Positions 49,504 through 59,519 of a stretch of DNA of 64,000 nucleotides are shown one piece after another. Position 1 is the stretch's first letter; each line of letters begins with the position of its first letter. The stretch spans positions 682,001 through 746,000 of the forward strand of contig NZ_CP126260.1 in assembly GCF_003234365.2 (NCBI RefSeq), written 5' to 3'. The notes beneath the pieces are model-generated. The model saw only the letters and a program-made list of their open reading frames with translations, was not told the origin of the DNA and did no database searches. The position numbers and the translations under genes were made by a program. This DNA comes from Curtobacterium sp. MCJR17_020. GTDB lineage: Bacteria > Actinomycetota > Actinomycetes > Actinomycetales > Microbacteriaceae.

Positions 49504-51803
49504 CCGGGCACCGGACCGCGACCAGCCTCGACGTCTGTGCCCGCATCGGCCAGCTCAACCAGCGCCTGAAGGGCTGGGAGGCCGTCCGCTGGGTCGACGG
49601 CCGCCCGCGGGTCACCGACGTCCTGCGCGCCGAGGTCGACCGGTGGGGCGGGATCGGCGCGGTCTACGGTGTGCTCCGCGCCGACCCCTGGTCCGGCGTG
49701 CACTGGGGCAACGGCATCCCACCCGAACGCTCCGCCGAGGCCTACGCCGCCGTGCAGGACCACGTCGTCGCGCACAGTGACGGCGGCGTCCCCACGCTCT
49801 TCGTCGAGGAGGTCCCGCACGGGCTGCAGGCCCTCGGCGGCACGACGGTGCCGGTGAACCTCGCCCTCGGCGCCGCGATGGACGAGGAGCTCGTCGAGGA
49901 CCTCGCGGCCGCGGTCGCCGCCGAGGTCCGCGCCCGCGGTACCCACGTCGCCCTCGTCTCCGGGCTCGACGTCCTGCGCGATCCCCGGTGGGGCCGGAGC
50001 GAGGAGTGCTGGTCCGAGGACGCCGCGCTCGCCGCGATCATGGTCGCCGCCACCGTCCGGGGTATGCAGGGCGGTGGCCCGGGCCCGATCGACGACCGGC
50101 ACGTCGCGGTCGTCGCGAAGCACCTGGCCGGGCAGGGCGCCGGCATCGGCGGGCGGAACGGCTCCGGTGCCCCGATCGGCCGCCGCGAGCTCGCCGAGGT
50201 GCACCTGCCGCCGGCGCTCGCCGCGGCACGCGAACACGTCGCCGGGTTCATGGCGGCGTACAACGACGTCGACGGGGTGCCGTGCTGCGGCAACCGCGAC
50301 CTGCTCACCACCACGATCCGCGACACCTGGGGCTGGGACGGGCTCGTGATGGCCGACGGCACCGCCATCGACCGGCTGCGCGACGTCACCCCCGATCCGG
50401 CCTCGGCGGCTGCGCTCGCGCTCCGTGCCGGGGTCGACCTGAGCCTGTGGGACGCGGCCTACACGCACCTCGACGAGGCACTGGACCGGGGCCTGATCAG
50501 CACCGACGACCTCGACCAGGCGGTGGAGCGCGTGCTCGCCCTGAAGCGCCGCGTCGGCCTGCTCGCGACGCCGACACCAGCACCACCAACGACACCAGCA
50601 CCAGCACCAGCACCGACGCGCGCCGAGCCACCGGAAGGCGCGACCATCGCGCTCGCTGAGCGCGCCGCTCACCGCGCCGTGGTCGCCCTGGGCGGAGCGC
50701 TGCCCGCGATCGCACCCGACGCCGTCGTCGCCGTGGTCGGCCCGAACGCCGACGACGTCGACGCCCTGCTCGGCGACTACTCACCCCCGAGGCCGCCCGA
50801 CGACCCCGGTGCGTCCACCGTCCGCTCCGCCCTGGAGGCCCGGCTCGGCCCCGCCCGGATCCGCACCGCCCGGGGCAGCGGGCTCCGACAGCCCCTGCCG
50901 GGCCCCGACGGGCTCCTCGCGGTCCGCACGGCGCTCCTCGGCGCCGACGTCGCGGTGGTGGTGCTCGGCGGCTCGAGTCGTCGCGCGTACGACGACGGCT
51001 TCGAGGACAACGGCGCCGTCAGTGGTCCGGCACCGGACACCACGAACGGTGAGGGGGTCGACCTGGCCTCGATCGCCGTGCCCGAGGCCCAGCTCGACGT
51101 GCTCCGCGCCGCCCGCGAGGGCGGTCTGCCGGTCGTCGCGGTCGTCGTCGACGGTCGACCACGTGTCCTGACCGAGGTGCTCGCCCTGGCCGACAGTGTG
51201 CTGGTCGTGCCGTTCCCGGGGCCCTCCGGCGGTCGAGCCGTCGCGGACGTGTTGTTCGGCGCCCCGGCCGAGGGGCGACTCCCCGCGACGTGGCCCGGCG
51301 CCGACGGCGTCCTGCCCGTGGCGCACGACGAGCGCCTCGAGACGGCACGCGGCTACGTCGACGTGACCAGCCGCTCGACCGTGACCGGTGCACCCGGGCC
51401 GGGTGGCGGGGTGGACGTCCGTCTGGCGGAGGGGAGCGATGCGGTGACTGCTGTGCGCCTCCTGGCCGGGGGGACGGTGACCGTCCCGGTGACGGTGCGC
51501 AACACGTCGGACGCGCACCGTCGGGTCGCGGTGCCCCTGTGGGGGCGGCGGCGTGAACCCGGTGTCCGTCCGCGACGACGACGACTGCTCGCCCTGGTGA
51601 CGGTCGACGTGCCCGCCGGTGGGACCGTCGACACCGCGTACGCGCTCGGACTCGATGCGCTCGGCACGTGGGACGCTGGTCTCCGGCTCGGTGCACGGCC
51701 GCTCGAACTCGACTGCTGGACGGACGACGTGCTCGATCCACCCGGGTCGACGCGGACCGTCCGCGTCACCGACGGACAGGAGTCAGTGCGATGGGTGTCG
51801 TGA
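49500..51803 (+). CDS. Glycoside hydrolase family 3 protein
   Basis: A 767-residue cytoplasmic beta-glycosidase. Domain 1 (TIM barrel) includes NLALGAAMD, DPRWGRSEECWSED, KHLAGQG and FMAAYNDVDGVPCCGN, and the nucleophile Asp in GLVMADGTAID (about residue 285). Domain 2 includes VVGPNADDVDALLGDY and VVVLGGSS. A Pro/Ala/Thr run (TPTPAPPTTPAPAPAPT) sits at the linker between domains. The fibronectin-like C-terminal domain is degenerate. Specificity (beta-glucosidase, xylosidase or mannoside) is open. Its end overlaps the GH125 start by 13 bp. Confidence 0.9.
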   Translation: MTGHRTATSLDVCARIGQLNQRLKGWEAVRWVDGRPRVTDVLRAEVDRWGGIGAVYGVLRADPWSGVHWGNGIPPERSAEAYAAVQDHVVAHSDGGVPTLFVEEVPHGLQALGGTTVPVNLALGAAMDEELVEDLAAAVAAEVRARGTHVALVSGLDVLRDPRWGRSEECWSEDAALAAIMVAATVRGMQGGGPGPIDDRHVAVVAKHLAGQGAGIGGRNGSGAPIGRRELAEVHLPPALAAAREHVAGFMAAYNDVDGVPCCGNRDLLTTTIRDTWGWDGLVMADGTAIDRLRDVTPDPASAAALALRAGVDLSLWDAAYTHLDEALDRGLISTDDLDQAVERVLALKRRVGLLATPTPAPPTTPAPAPAPTRAEPPEGATIALAERAAHRAVVALGGALPAIAPDAVVAVVGPNADDVDALLGDYSPPRPPDDPGASTVRSALEARLGPARIRTARGSGLRQPLPGPDGLLAVRTALLGADVAVVVLGGSSRRAYDDGFEDNGAVSGPAPDTTNGEGVDLASIAVPEAQLDVLRAAREGGLPVVAVVVDGRPRVLTEVLALADSVLVVPFPGPSGGRAVADVLFGAPAEGRLPATWPGADGVLPVAHDERLETARGYVDVTSRSTVTGAPGPGGGVDVRLAEGSDAVTAVRLLAGGTVTVPVTVRNTSDAHRRVAVPLWGRRREPGVRPRRRRLLALVTVDVPAGGTVDTAYALGLDALGTWDAGLRLGARPLELDCWTDDVLDPPGSTRTVRVTDGQESVRWVS

Positions 51804-53074
51804 CGCAGACGCAGCTCGAGGAGATCACCCCGACGCTGGTGGCGGCCGCCGACCGGGTCCGGGCCGCGGTCGGCACCGAGGTCGGCGACCGGGTGGAACG
51901 CGCGCTCGTCCGCACGCTGCGGGACACGATCTCGCTCGACGAGGACGGCGCCTTCGTGATCACGGGGGACATCCCGGCGATGTGGCTCCGGGACTCGACG
52001 ACGCAGATGACGCCGTACCTGCGGTTCGTGGCGGACGACCCGGCGCTCGCGGACCTGCTCTGGGCGGTCGTGCGGCGGCAGTTCCGGCTGATCGAGCACG
52101 ACCCGTACGCGAACTCGTTCAACCGCGAGCCGAACGGCGCGCACTACGACCCCGACGACCTGAACGCCGACCCGCTGGTGTGGGAGCAGAAGTACGAGGT
52201 CGACAGCCTGGCCTACCCGGTGACCTTCGCGCACGCGCTGTGGCGGGCGACCGGGTCGACCGCGGTGCTCGACGAGCGGGCCCACCGGGTGTTCCGCACG
52301 ATCGTGGCGCAGTGGCGGGCCGAACAGGACCACGACACCTCGGCCTACCGGTTCGTGCGCGACGGGGCCATCCCGACCGAGACCCTCGCGCGCGACGGCC
52401 GCGGGACCCCGGTCGGGGTGACGGGCATGACGTGGTGCGGGTTCCGCCCGTCGGACGACGCCTGCACGTACGGCTACAACGTGCCCGCGAACCTGTTCGC
52501 CGCCGAGGCGCTGCTCGCCGTCGCCGCGATCGCGCGTGACGTCTGGTCCGACACCGGCCTGGCGGACGACGCCGACGTGCTGCGCGCGAGCATCCTGGAC
52601 GGCGTCCGGCAGCACGGCGTCGTGCCCGGGCCGGCGGGCGAGGACGTCTACGCCTACGAGGTCGACGGGCTGGGCGGCGTGCTGCGCATGGACGACGCGA
52701 ACACCCCGTCGCTGCTGTCCCTGCCGTTGTCGGCGCCGTCGGTGCTCGACGACTCGGTGTGGGCGGCGACGCGCGACTTCGTGCTGTCGCCGGCGAACCC
52801 GTACTGGTTCAGCGGCACCGCGGCGGCCGGGGTCGGCAGCCCGCACACGGTGCCGCAGCGGGTGTGGCCGATCGCCCTGGCGGTCGAGGGGCTCGTGTCC
52901 GGGTCGCCGGCGCGTCGCCGGGAACTGCTCGACGTGCTCGTGGCGACCGACGGCGGCACCGGCGACATGCACGAGTCGTTCGACGTCGAGGACCCGACGC
53001 GGTTCTCGCGCTCGTGGTTCTCGTGGGCGGACGCGATGTTCTGCGAACTGGCACTGGCGGCGGCCGAGGACTGA
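51791..53074 (+). CDS. GH125 exo-alpha-1,6-mannosidase
   Basis: A 427-residue (alpha/alpha)6-barrel glycosidase of family 125 (formerly DUF1237). Characteristic stretches are GDIPAMWLRDSTTQMTPYL (acid residue), DPYANSFN, YEVDSLAYPV, TGMTWCGFRPSDDACTYGYN, MDDANTPSLLSLPL and GGTGDMHESFDVEDP. Family members remove alpha-1,6-linked mannose, which points the locus towards mannan or N-glycan fragments. AGGAG lies 8 bases upstream of the ATG. Confidence 0.93.
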   Translation: MGVVTQTQLEEITPTLVAAADRVRAAVGTEVGDRVERALVRTLRDTISLDEDGAFVITGDIPAMWLRDSTTQMTPYLRFVADDPALADLLWAVVRRQFRLIEHDPYANSFNREPNGAHYDPDDLNADPLVWEQKYEVDSLAYPVTFAHALWRATGSTAVLDERAHRVFRTIVAQWRAEQDHDTSAYRFVRDGAIPTETLARDGRGTPVGVTGMTWCGFRPSDDACTYGYNVPANLFAAEALLAVAAIARDVWSDTGLADDADVLRASILDGVRQHGVVPGPAGEDVYAYEVDGLGGVLRMDDANTPSLLSLPLSAPSVLDDSVWAATRDFVLSPANPYWFSGTAAAGVGSPHTVPQRVWPIALAVEGLVSGSPARRRELLDVLVATDGGTGDMHESFDVEDPTRFSRSWFSWADAMFCELALAAAED

Positions 53075-53094
53075 TCCTCGGCCGCCGCCAGTGC
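53051..53094 (+). terminator. 20-bp-stem hairpin overlapping the GH125 stop codon
   Basis: Arms 53051-53070 and 53075-53094 are perfectly complementary; the 4-base loop CTGA contains the stop codon. The last seven sense codons therefore form half of the stem. It ends the sugar operon and faces the convergent pgm gene. Confidence 0.75.
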
Positions 53095-53113
53095 GGGTCG
53101 TGCGGGTGACCGA

Positions 53114-54733
<1,620 letters not shown>

Positions 54734-54837
54734 GGGTCCATCCTGGCATCGCGCACCCGGACGCGTCCGGCCGGCGCACAGCCGGGGCCGCAGAGCGCGG
54801 CCGGAGCCGTGTCCGCCGACCGGGGCGACAGCGCGGC

Positions 54838-55083
54838 TCAGGCGGTGCGGAACGAGCCGGTCGCCGTGCGGAACGAGCCGGTGGCCGTGCGGGTGGAGGC
54901 GGTCCAGGTGCCGGGACGCGACCGCTGCACGTCGGTGAAGCGCCCGAGGCGCCCGGTGATCGGCGCGCCCGTGTAGGTGCCCACCGATTCGGTGGAGCGG
55001 GTGCCCGTGAAGGACGCGCGCTCGTCACGGTCGCGGAGTCCGGACACGAAGGTGCCGCCGAGCGGGAAGGTGCTGTTCGTCAT
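54838..55083 (-). CDS. Small protein with C-terminal ATGSFRT repeats
   Basis: An 81-residue, Thr/Ser/Arg/Gly-rich protein with no hydrophobic segment: starts MTNSTFPLGGTFVSGLRDRD and ends with two exact ATGSFRT repeats encoded by 21-bp tandem repeats. No family recognised; the pattern suggests a beta-rich or disordered protein. It is supported by TACGCT 7 bases before the ATG and a TTGCAT -35 exactly 17 bp upstream of that. Confidence 0.7.
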   Translation of the reverse strand: MTNSTFPLGGTFVSGLRDRDERASFTGTRSTESVGTYTGAPITGRLGRFTDVQRSRPGTWTASTRTATGSFRTATGSFRTA

Positions 55084-55090
55084 GGGCTCG

Positions 55091-55119
55091 AGCGTACGTG
55101 ACTGTCTTGCATGATGCAA
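55091..55119 (-). promoter_or_regulatory. Promoter with palindrome over the -35
   Basis: Minus strand: TTGCAT (55119-55114), 17-bp spacer, TACGCT (55096-55091). The -35 is part of the perfect 13-bp palindrome TTGCATGATGCAA (55107-55119), which would suit a repressor. Confidence 0.65.
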
Positions 55120-55142
55120 AACAAGTGCACGAACGTGCGTGA

Positions 55143-55805
55143 TCAGGCCATGAGCTCGCAGAAGCTCCGGCCCGCGACCGTCCAGCTCTGCCGCGCCACG
55201 AGGCTCGCGTCCGCCGCGTGCCGGTGCAGCGCGTCGAGTCCGACCTCGGCCCAGGGGAACCCGGCGCTCTCGTGGCCGTCGGCGTCCATCACTCGTGCGG
55301 TGTACACCCGGTCGGCCAGCGGGTCGGGGTTCGTCTCGACGATCACCCGGCCACCGGCGCGGACGATCTCGCCGCAGCGCTCGAGCAGGGCGGCGGGGTC
55401 GCCACCGATGCCGATGTTGCCGTCGATGACCAGGGCGGTGTCCCAGTGGCCCTCGTCGGGGACCGCGTCGAACACCGATCCCTGGATCGCGGTGCCACCG
55501 GACCGCTGGGCGATCGCCACGGCCTCGGCGGAGACGTCCACGCCGAGTGCGGGGATGCCGCGGTTGCGCGCGGCGACGAGCATCCGCCCGGGGCCGCAGC
55601 CGATGTCGATCACGGGGCCGTCGGCGTCGTCGAGCAGCGAGCGGTCGACCCGGTCGGCCGCGGCGCTCCACCGGCCGACGTCCATCGTCGTGACGACGTC
55701 GGGACGGTCCTGGTCGGTCAGCCGGAGCCGTCCGTCCGAGCGCAGTGCCCGGGCGTACGGCTCGCCGCCGCCGGCGCCGAAGGAGACAGGTGCGTGCATG
55801 GTCAT
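55143..55805 (-). CDS. Class I SAM-dependent methyltransferase
   Basis: A 220-residue methyltransferase. Motif I VIDIGCGPGRMLVAA, motif II LGVDVSAEAV, and the acidic loop LVIDGNIGIGG followed by AGGRVIVETNPDP. The substrate is unknown; coupling to GT2 and DUF2064 genes suggests a sugar or lipid-linked intermediate. The ATG at 55805 overlaps the stop of the DUF2064 gene (ATGA); a second ATG lies two codons later. Confidence 0.88.
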   Translation of the reverse strand: MTMHAPVSFGAGGGEPYARALRSDGRLRLTDQDRPDVVTTMDVGRWSAAADRVDRSLLDDADGPVIDIGCGPGRMLVAARNRGIPALGVDVSAEAVAIAQRSGGTAIQGSVFDAVPDEGHWDTALVIDGNIGIGGDPAALLERCGEIVRAGGRVIVETNPDPLADRVYTARVMDADGHESAGFPWAEVGLDALHRHAADASLVARQSWTVAGRSFCELMA

Positions 55806-56434
55806 CGGAGACTCCCCGCGGTCTCGGCACGGAGTGCCTGGGTGAAGCCGGAGTCCGGCGCGAGTTCGGCGACGCGTTCGGCGTCGGGCATGGTGTCGAC
55901 GTCGAGCAGTTCGCCGAGGATCCCGACGTCGAGGCCGGCGTCGGTCAGGCGTGCGAGCTGGACGGCGCCGGTGTCGTCCTGCGACATCGGGACGCCGCGG
56001 AGCAGGTCGCCGGTCGGTGCCTGCACGTACAGCGACCAGAAGCCGCCGTCCTCGGCGGGGCCGAACCACGCGTCGCGCTGCGGCTGGTCGAACACCGGGG
56101 CGAGCGCGTCGGTGGACACCTGGGGGGTGTCCATCCCGACGAGCAGCAACGGGCCGTCGATCGCGTCGAACAGGAACCCGAGGCGCTCGTCCAGCCCGCC
56201 GCCCGGCTGGTGGAGGACGTCGAAGCCGTCGGCCGACTCCGGGACGACGTCGCCGTCGAAGAACAGCACGCGGCGCTCGGCGGGCAGGGCGCGGACGGTC
56301 GACAGGGTGTCGGCGAGGCTCGCGGACGCCACACGGGCGGCACCCTCGGGGGAGAGCGCCGGGGTCAGCCGGGTCTTCACCTTGCCGGGAAGGCACTCCT
56401 TCGCGACCACGGCCACGGTGATGCCGGCGGTCAT
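55802..56434 (-). CDS. DUF2064 (TIGR04282-type) glycosyltransferase-like protein
   Basis: A 210-residue protein with a nucleotidyl/glycosyl-transferase A fold: VVAKECLPGKVKTRLTPALS at the N-terminus, FFDGDVV, LLVGMDTPQVS (DxD-like) and GPAEDGGFWSLYV. The family usually lies beside a GT2 gene and is thought to be involved in sugar transfer or activation, but the reaction has not been established to my knowledge. Both ends overlap neighbours by ATGA. Confidence 0.88.
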   Translation of the reverse strand: MTAGITVAVVAKECLPGKVKTRLTPALSPEGAARVASASLADTLSTVRALPAERRVLFFDGDVVPESADGFDVLHQPGGGLDERLGFLFDAIDGPLLLVGMDTPQVSTDALAPVFDQPQRDAWFGPAEDGGFWSLYVQAPTGDLLRGVPMSQDDTGAVQLARLTDAGLDVGILGELLDVDTMPDAERVAELAPDSGFTQALRAETAGSLR

Positions 56435-57264
56435 GCGCGCGTCCCCTCGACCGAGGCGGTGACGGGTGCGGAGTCGGGCCGTGCCGCGGAACCGGCCGCG
56501 GCGGTGGAGCCGGCCACGTGCTGGGCGGACGCCGGTGCGACGACCCGGACACGGGCCTCCCGGCGGTACGCGCGCAGCAGGCGGGTCATGTCGCGGACCG
56601 CGTTGACCGTGCCGCGGAGCGTGCCGGTCACCTTGCTGTCGCCGATGCGCTGCGCGTAGCCGATGTCGGACTCGTCGACGCGCCAGCCGGCCGCGTGCGC
56701 GGCCAGGACCATCTCGAGCGGGTAGCCGCTGCGGCGGTCCTGCAGGTCCAGGGCGACGAGGTCCTCGCGGCGCATGACGCGCATCGGGCCGAGGTCGCGC
56801 AGGCGGTAGCCGGTCGCACGGTGCATGAGGACGGCGAGCACGCGGTTCGCGAACCGGGCGTGCGGCGCCCAGGCGCCCTTGCTCGTCGGGACACGTCGTC
56901 CGAGCGCCAGGTCGACGCGGCCGCTCGCGACGCGATCGACCAGTGGCGGCAGCTCGGCGGGGTCCATCGAGGCGTCGGCGTCGCAGAAGGCGACGAAGTC
57001 GGCGGTTGCGGCCGCGACGCCCGCGGCGCAGGCGGAGCCGAAGCCCTTCACCGGTTCCGTGACGACGAGGGCGCCGTGGGCGCGGGCGACGTCTGCGGAA
57101 CCGTCGGTCGAGCCGTTGTCCACCACGATCGCGCGGTAGCCCTCCGGCAGGCGAGCGATCACCTTCGGCAGGGCATCGGCCTCGTCGAGGCACGGGAGGA
57201 TGACGTCGACACTCATGTCCGTCATTCGGTGCCGGTCGTCAGATCGACGGGTCTGTCCTGTCAT
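56431..57264 (-). CDS. Family 2 glycosyltransferase (dolichyl-phosphate mannosyltransferase-like)
   Basis: A 277-residue cytoplasmic-side GT-A enzyme. VDVILPCLDEADALPKVIARL, VVDNGSTDGSADVA, metal-binding FCDADASMDP and RRSGYPLEMVLAAHAAGWRV are typical. No C-terminal membrane helices, so it probably uses a nucleotide-sugar donor on a soluble or lipid acceptor. The ATG at 57264 is favoured by TTACGT 7 bases upstream; shorter starts at 57225 and 57216 are possible. First gene of a three-gene coupled operon. Confidence 0.88.
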   Translation of the reverse strand: MTGQTRRSDDRHRMTDMSVDVILPCLDEADALPKVIARLPEGYRAIVVDNGSTDGSADVARAHGALVVTEPVKGFGSACAAGVAAATADFVAFCDADASMDPAELPPLVDRVASGRVDLALGRRVPTSKGAWAPHARFANRVLAVLMHRATGYRLRDLGPMRVMRREDLVALDLQDRRSGYPLEMVLAAHAAGWRVDESDIGYAQRIGDSKVTGTLRGTVNAVRDMTRLLRAYRREARVRVVAPASAQHVAGSTAAAGSAARPDSAPVTASVEGTRA

Positions 57265-57368
57265 GCACTCGACGTAACACGACGACGCGCGCCGGGGTAC
57301 AGGAAAGGTGTACCCGCTGGTCAGTCAGCGCGCTGTTTCCGGGCGGGGTCCCCAGAACGGGGGACAAG

Positions 57369-57391
57369 CGGACGGGAGGCCCGTGGCGGGC
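57369..57391. repeat. Family A half-palindrome
   Basis: CGGACGGGAGGCCCGTGGCGG without a full complementary arm, in the 243-bp gap between the GT2 operon promoter and the epimerase end. Nothing gene-like is visible in the rest of the gap apart from the family B hairpin. Confidence 0.6.
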
Positions 57392-57447
57392 GTTCTGGTC
57401 GGGTCCGGACCGGCGCGTGGTCGCGCTGGGCGCGGTGCGCGCGCTTG

Positions 57448-57498
57448 GTGAGCAGGAATGGTCGGGTCGCGTCCGGTGACCCGACCATTCCTGCTCAC
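57448..57498. terminator. Family B hairpin, second copy
   Basis: Arms 57448-57468 and 57478-57498 are perfectly complementary (21 bp) with a 9-base loop. The sequence is nearly the same as at 14297-14347, and both copies are followed by CACGAAG. It lies 10 bp beyond the stop of the epimerase gene and probably terminates it. Confidence 0.8.
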
Positions 57499-57507
57499 GA
57501 AGTGGGG

Positions 57508-58578
57508 CTACTGGACGGCGCTCCGGAGGGGAGCGGTCGCGAATTCGCGCATGCCGGCCACGAAGTCGACCTCGGCGTGCCAGCCGAGCTCGGCGGCGAT
57601 GCGGTCCGAGCTTGCCGTGACGTGGCGGACGTCGCCCAGGCGGTACTCGCCCGTGACGACCGGTTGGGGCCCGTCGGGTCCGGCGATCGCCGCGGCCATG
57701 TCGCCGATCGTGTGCACGACGCCGGACCCGACGTTGTACGCGTGGAACGAGTCGACGGGCAGGTCAGCGGTCGCGGCGATCGAGGCGGCGTTCGCGCCGG
57801 CGACGTCGTCGACGTGCACGAAGTCACGGCGCTGGGCGCCGTCCTCGAAGACGCGGGGAGCCTCGCCCCGGGCCAGCGCTGAGCGGAACAGTGACGCGAC
57901 ACCGGCATAGGGGGTGTTCGCGGGCATGCCGGGTCCGTAGACGTTGTGGTAACGGAGCGCGATCGCCCGGCCACCCGTCGCACGCGCCCAGCTCGAGGCC
58001 AGGTGCTCCTGCGCGACCTTCGTCTGCGCGTACACGTTGCGGGGGTCGAGCGCGGCGGACTCGTCGATCAGACCGGGCAGCAGGGGGTGACCGTCCGGGC
58101 CGATCGGGTCGAAGCGACCGGCGTCGAGGTCCTCGCGGCGGCGGGCCGGCGGCCGGACGGGTTCGCCGTCGGACGTCGTGTACGCGCCCTCGCCGTAGAC
58201 GACCATCGAGCTCGCGACGACGAGTCGGCCGATGTCGTGCCGGTCCATGCCGGCGAGGACGTGGGCGGTGCCGGCGTCGTTCGACGAGACGTAGTCGGGG
58301 GCGTCCTGGAAGTCGACGCCGAGGCCGACCTTGGCGGCCTGGTGGCAGACGACGTCGACGCCGTCGAGCGCGGCGTCGAGCGAGACCCGGTCGCGGACGT
58401 CGCCGTGCACGAACTCGATGCCCTGCTGCTGGTGGGCCCGCACGACCTCGCCGGGGTCGCCGTGGACGTCGTCGCGGAGGGAGTCGAGGACGCGGACCTC
58501 GTGTCCGTCGGCCAGCGCGCGGCGGACGATCGCGGAGCCGATGAAGCCGGCGCCGCCGGTGACGAGCAGGCGGGTCAT
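57508..58578 (-). CDS. NAD-dependent epimerase/dehydratase
   Basis: A 356-residue extended SDR. VTGGAGFIGSAIVRRAL (cofactor loop), HQAAKVGLGVDFQD, the catalytic Ser in VASSMVVYGE, the catalytic YAQTK, and RYHNVYGPGMP. A typical nucleotide-sugar 4-epimerase or dehydratase, but the exact sugar is unknown. The ATG overlaps the stop of the MTA phosphorylase gene (ATGA). Confidence 0.9.
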   Translation of the reverse strand: MTRLLVTGGAGFIGSAIVRRALADGHEVRVLDSLRDDVHGDPGEVVRAHQQQGIEFVHGDVRDRVSLDAALDGVDVVCHQAAKVGLGVDFQDAPDYVSSNDAGTAHVLAGMDRHDIGRLVVASSMVVYGEGAYTTSDGEPVRPPARRREDLDAGRFDPIGPDGHPLLPGLIDESAALDPRNVYAQTKVAQEHLASSWARATGGRAIALRYHNVYGPGMPANTPYAGVASLFRSALARGEAPRVFEDGAQRRDFVHVDDVAGANAASIAATADLPVDSFHAYNVGSGVVHTIGDMAAAIAGPDGPQPVVTGEYRLGDVRHVTASSDRIAAELGWHAEVDFVAGMREFATAPLRSAVQ

Positions 58579-59519
58579 GCGGTGGGGTCCGTGGCGACGG
58601 TGGGGCCCGTGCTGGCGGCGGCGGGCTGGGTCTGCATGATGCTGGCGCTGGCGCTCGCCGGGACGAGTTCGCGCGGCGTGAAGTCGGCGGGGATCGCTCC
58701 GACGATCTCGCCGATGGCGCGGACGATCACCTCGTTGGCGCGGGCGAGACGCTCCATCACGAGGGCGTGGGTGACGGGTGCGCCGGCGTCGTCGGCCGCG
58801 TCCGCGGTGGCAACTGCGTCCGCCGTCGCCGCGTGGGCGGCCGCTGCGGCGGCTTCGTCCTCGGTCGGGGCCAGGCCGGCGTCGGCGTCGGTGACGAACG
58901 ACAGGTTGACGGTCGCGATGCCGAGCTCGGCGGCGAGCGGGACCTCGGGCGTCATCGTCATGTTGATGGTGTGGCCACCGGCCTCGCGCAGCCAGACGGA
59001 CTCGGCGCGCGTCGAGAACCGGGGGCCCTGGATGACGACGCACGTGCCGGTCGGACGGAACGGCACGTCGAGGGCAGCGATCGCGTCGACCGCGGCACGG
59101 CGCAGCGTCGGGTCGAACGGGTCGGCGAACGACAGGTGCTGGACGTCGTCCTCGAAGAACGTGTCCGCGCGGCCGAAGGTGCGGTCGATGAGCTGGTCGG
59201 TCACGACGAAGGTGCCCGGGGCGTAGTCGGGGTGCAGGCCACCGACGGCGCTCGAGGACACGATCGCCCGGACGCCCAGGGAGCGGAGCGCCCAGACGTT
59301 CGCGCGGTGGTTGATGCGGTGCGGGGCGACGGAGTGCTCACGACCGTGCCGGGTGAGGAACGCGACCCGACGGCCGGACATCGTGCCGATGCTGATCGGG
59401 CTCGACGTCGGGCCGAACGGTGTCGGCACGTCCAGCTCCTCGGCGGTCCCCTCCTCGAACAGCTGGTAGAGGCCGGAGCCCCCGATGACACCGATCGTCA
59501 CGGCTTCGTCGTTCTCCAC
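58575..59519 (-). CDS. S-methyl-5'-thioadenosine phosphorylase family protein
   Basis: A 314-residue purine nucleoside phosphorylase of the MTAP/PNP group. Phosphate-binding GVIGGSGLY, TRHGREHSVAPHRINHRAN, SSSAVGGLHPDYAPG and the purine/ribose segment HTINMTMTPEVPLAAELG. It carries an Ala-rich insertion (EAAAAAAHAATADAVATADA) in the C-terminal half and an Ala/Ser/Thr-rich tail, making it longer than the usual ~280 residues. Translational coupling to an epimerase is unusual for methionine salvage. GTG start with GGAGG upstream. Confidence 0.88.
   Translation of the reverse strand: MENDEAVTIGVIGGSGLYQLFEEGTAEELDVPTPFGPTSSPISIGTMSGRRVAFLTRHGREHSVAPHRINHRANVWALRSLGVRAIVSSSAVGGLHPDYAPGTFVVTDQLIDRTFGRADTFFEDDVQHLSFADPFDPTLRRAAVDAIAALDVPFRPTGTCVVIQGPRFSTRAESVWLREAGGHTINMTMTPEVPLAAELGIATVNLSFVTDADAGLAPTEDEAAAAAAHAATADAVATADAADDAGAPVTHALVMERLARANEVIVRAIGEIVGAIPADFTPRELVPASASASIMQTQPAAASTGPTVATDPTA

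Noticed and set aside
55111..55845. Plus-strand frame opposite the methyltransferase gene, beginning near the TTGCATGATGCAA palindrome
   Set aside because: Antisense to a clear SAM-methyltransferase; Ser/Arg-rich without domains.
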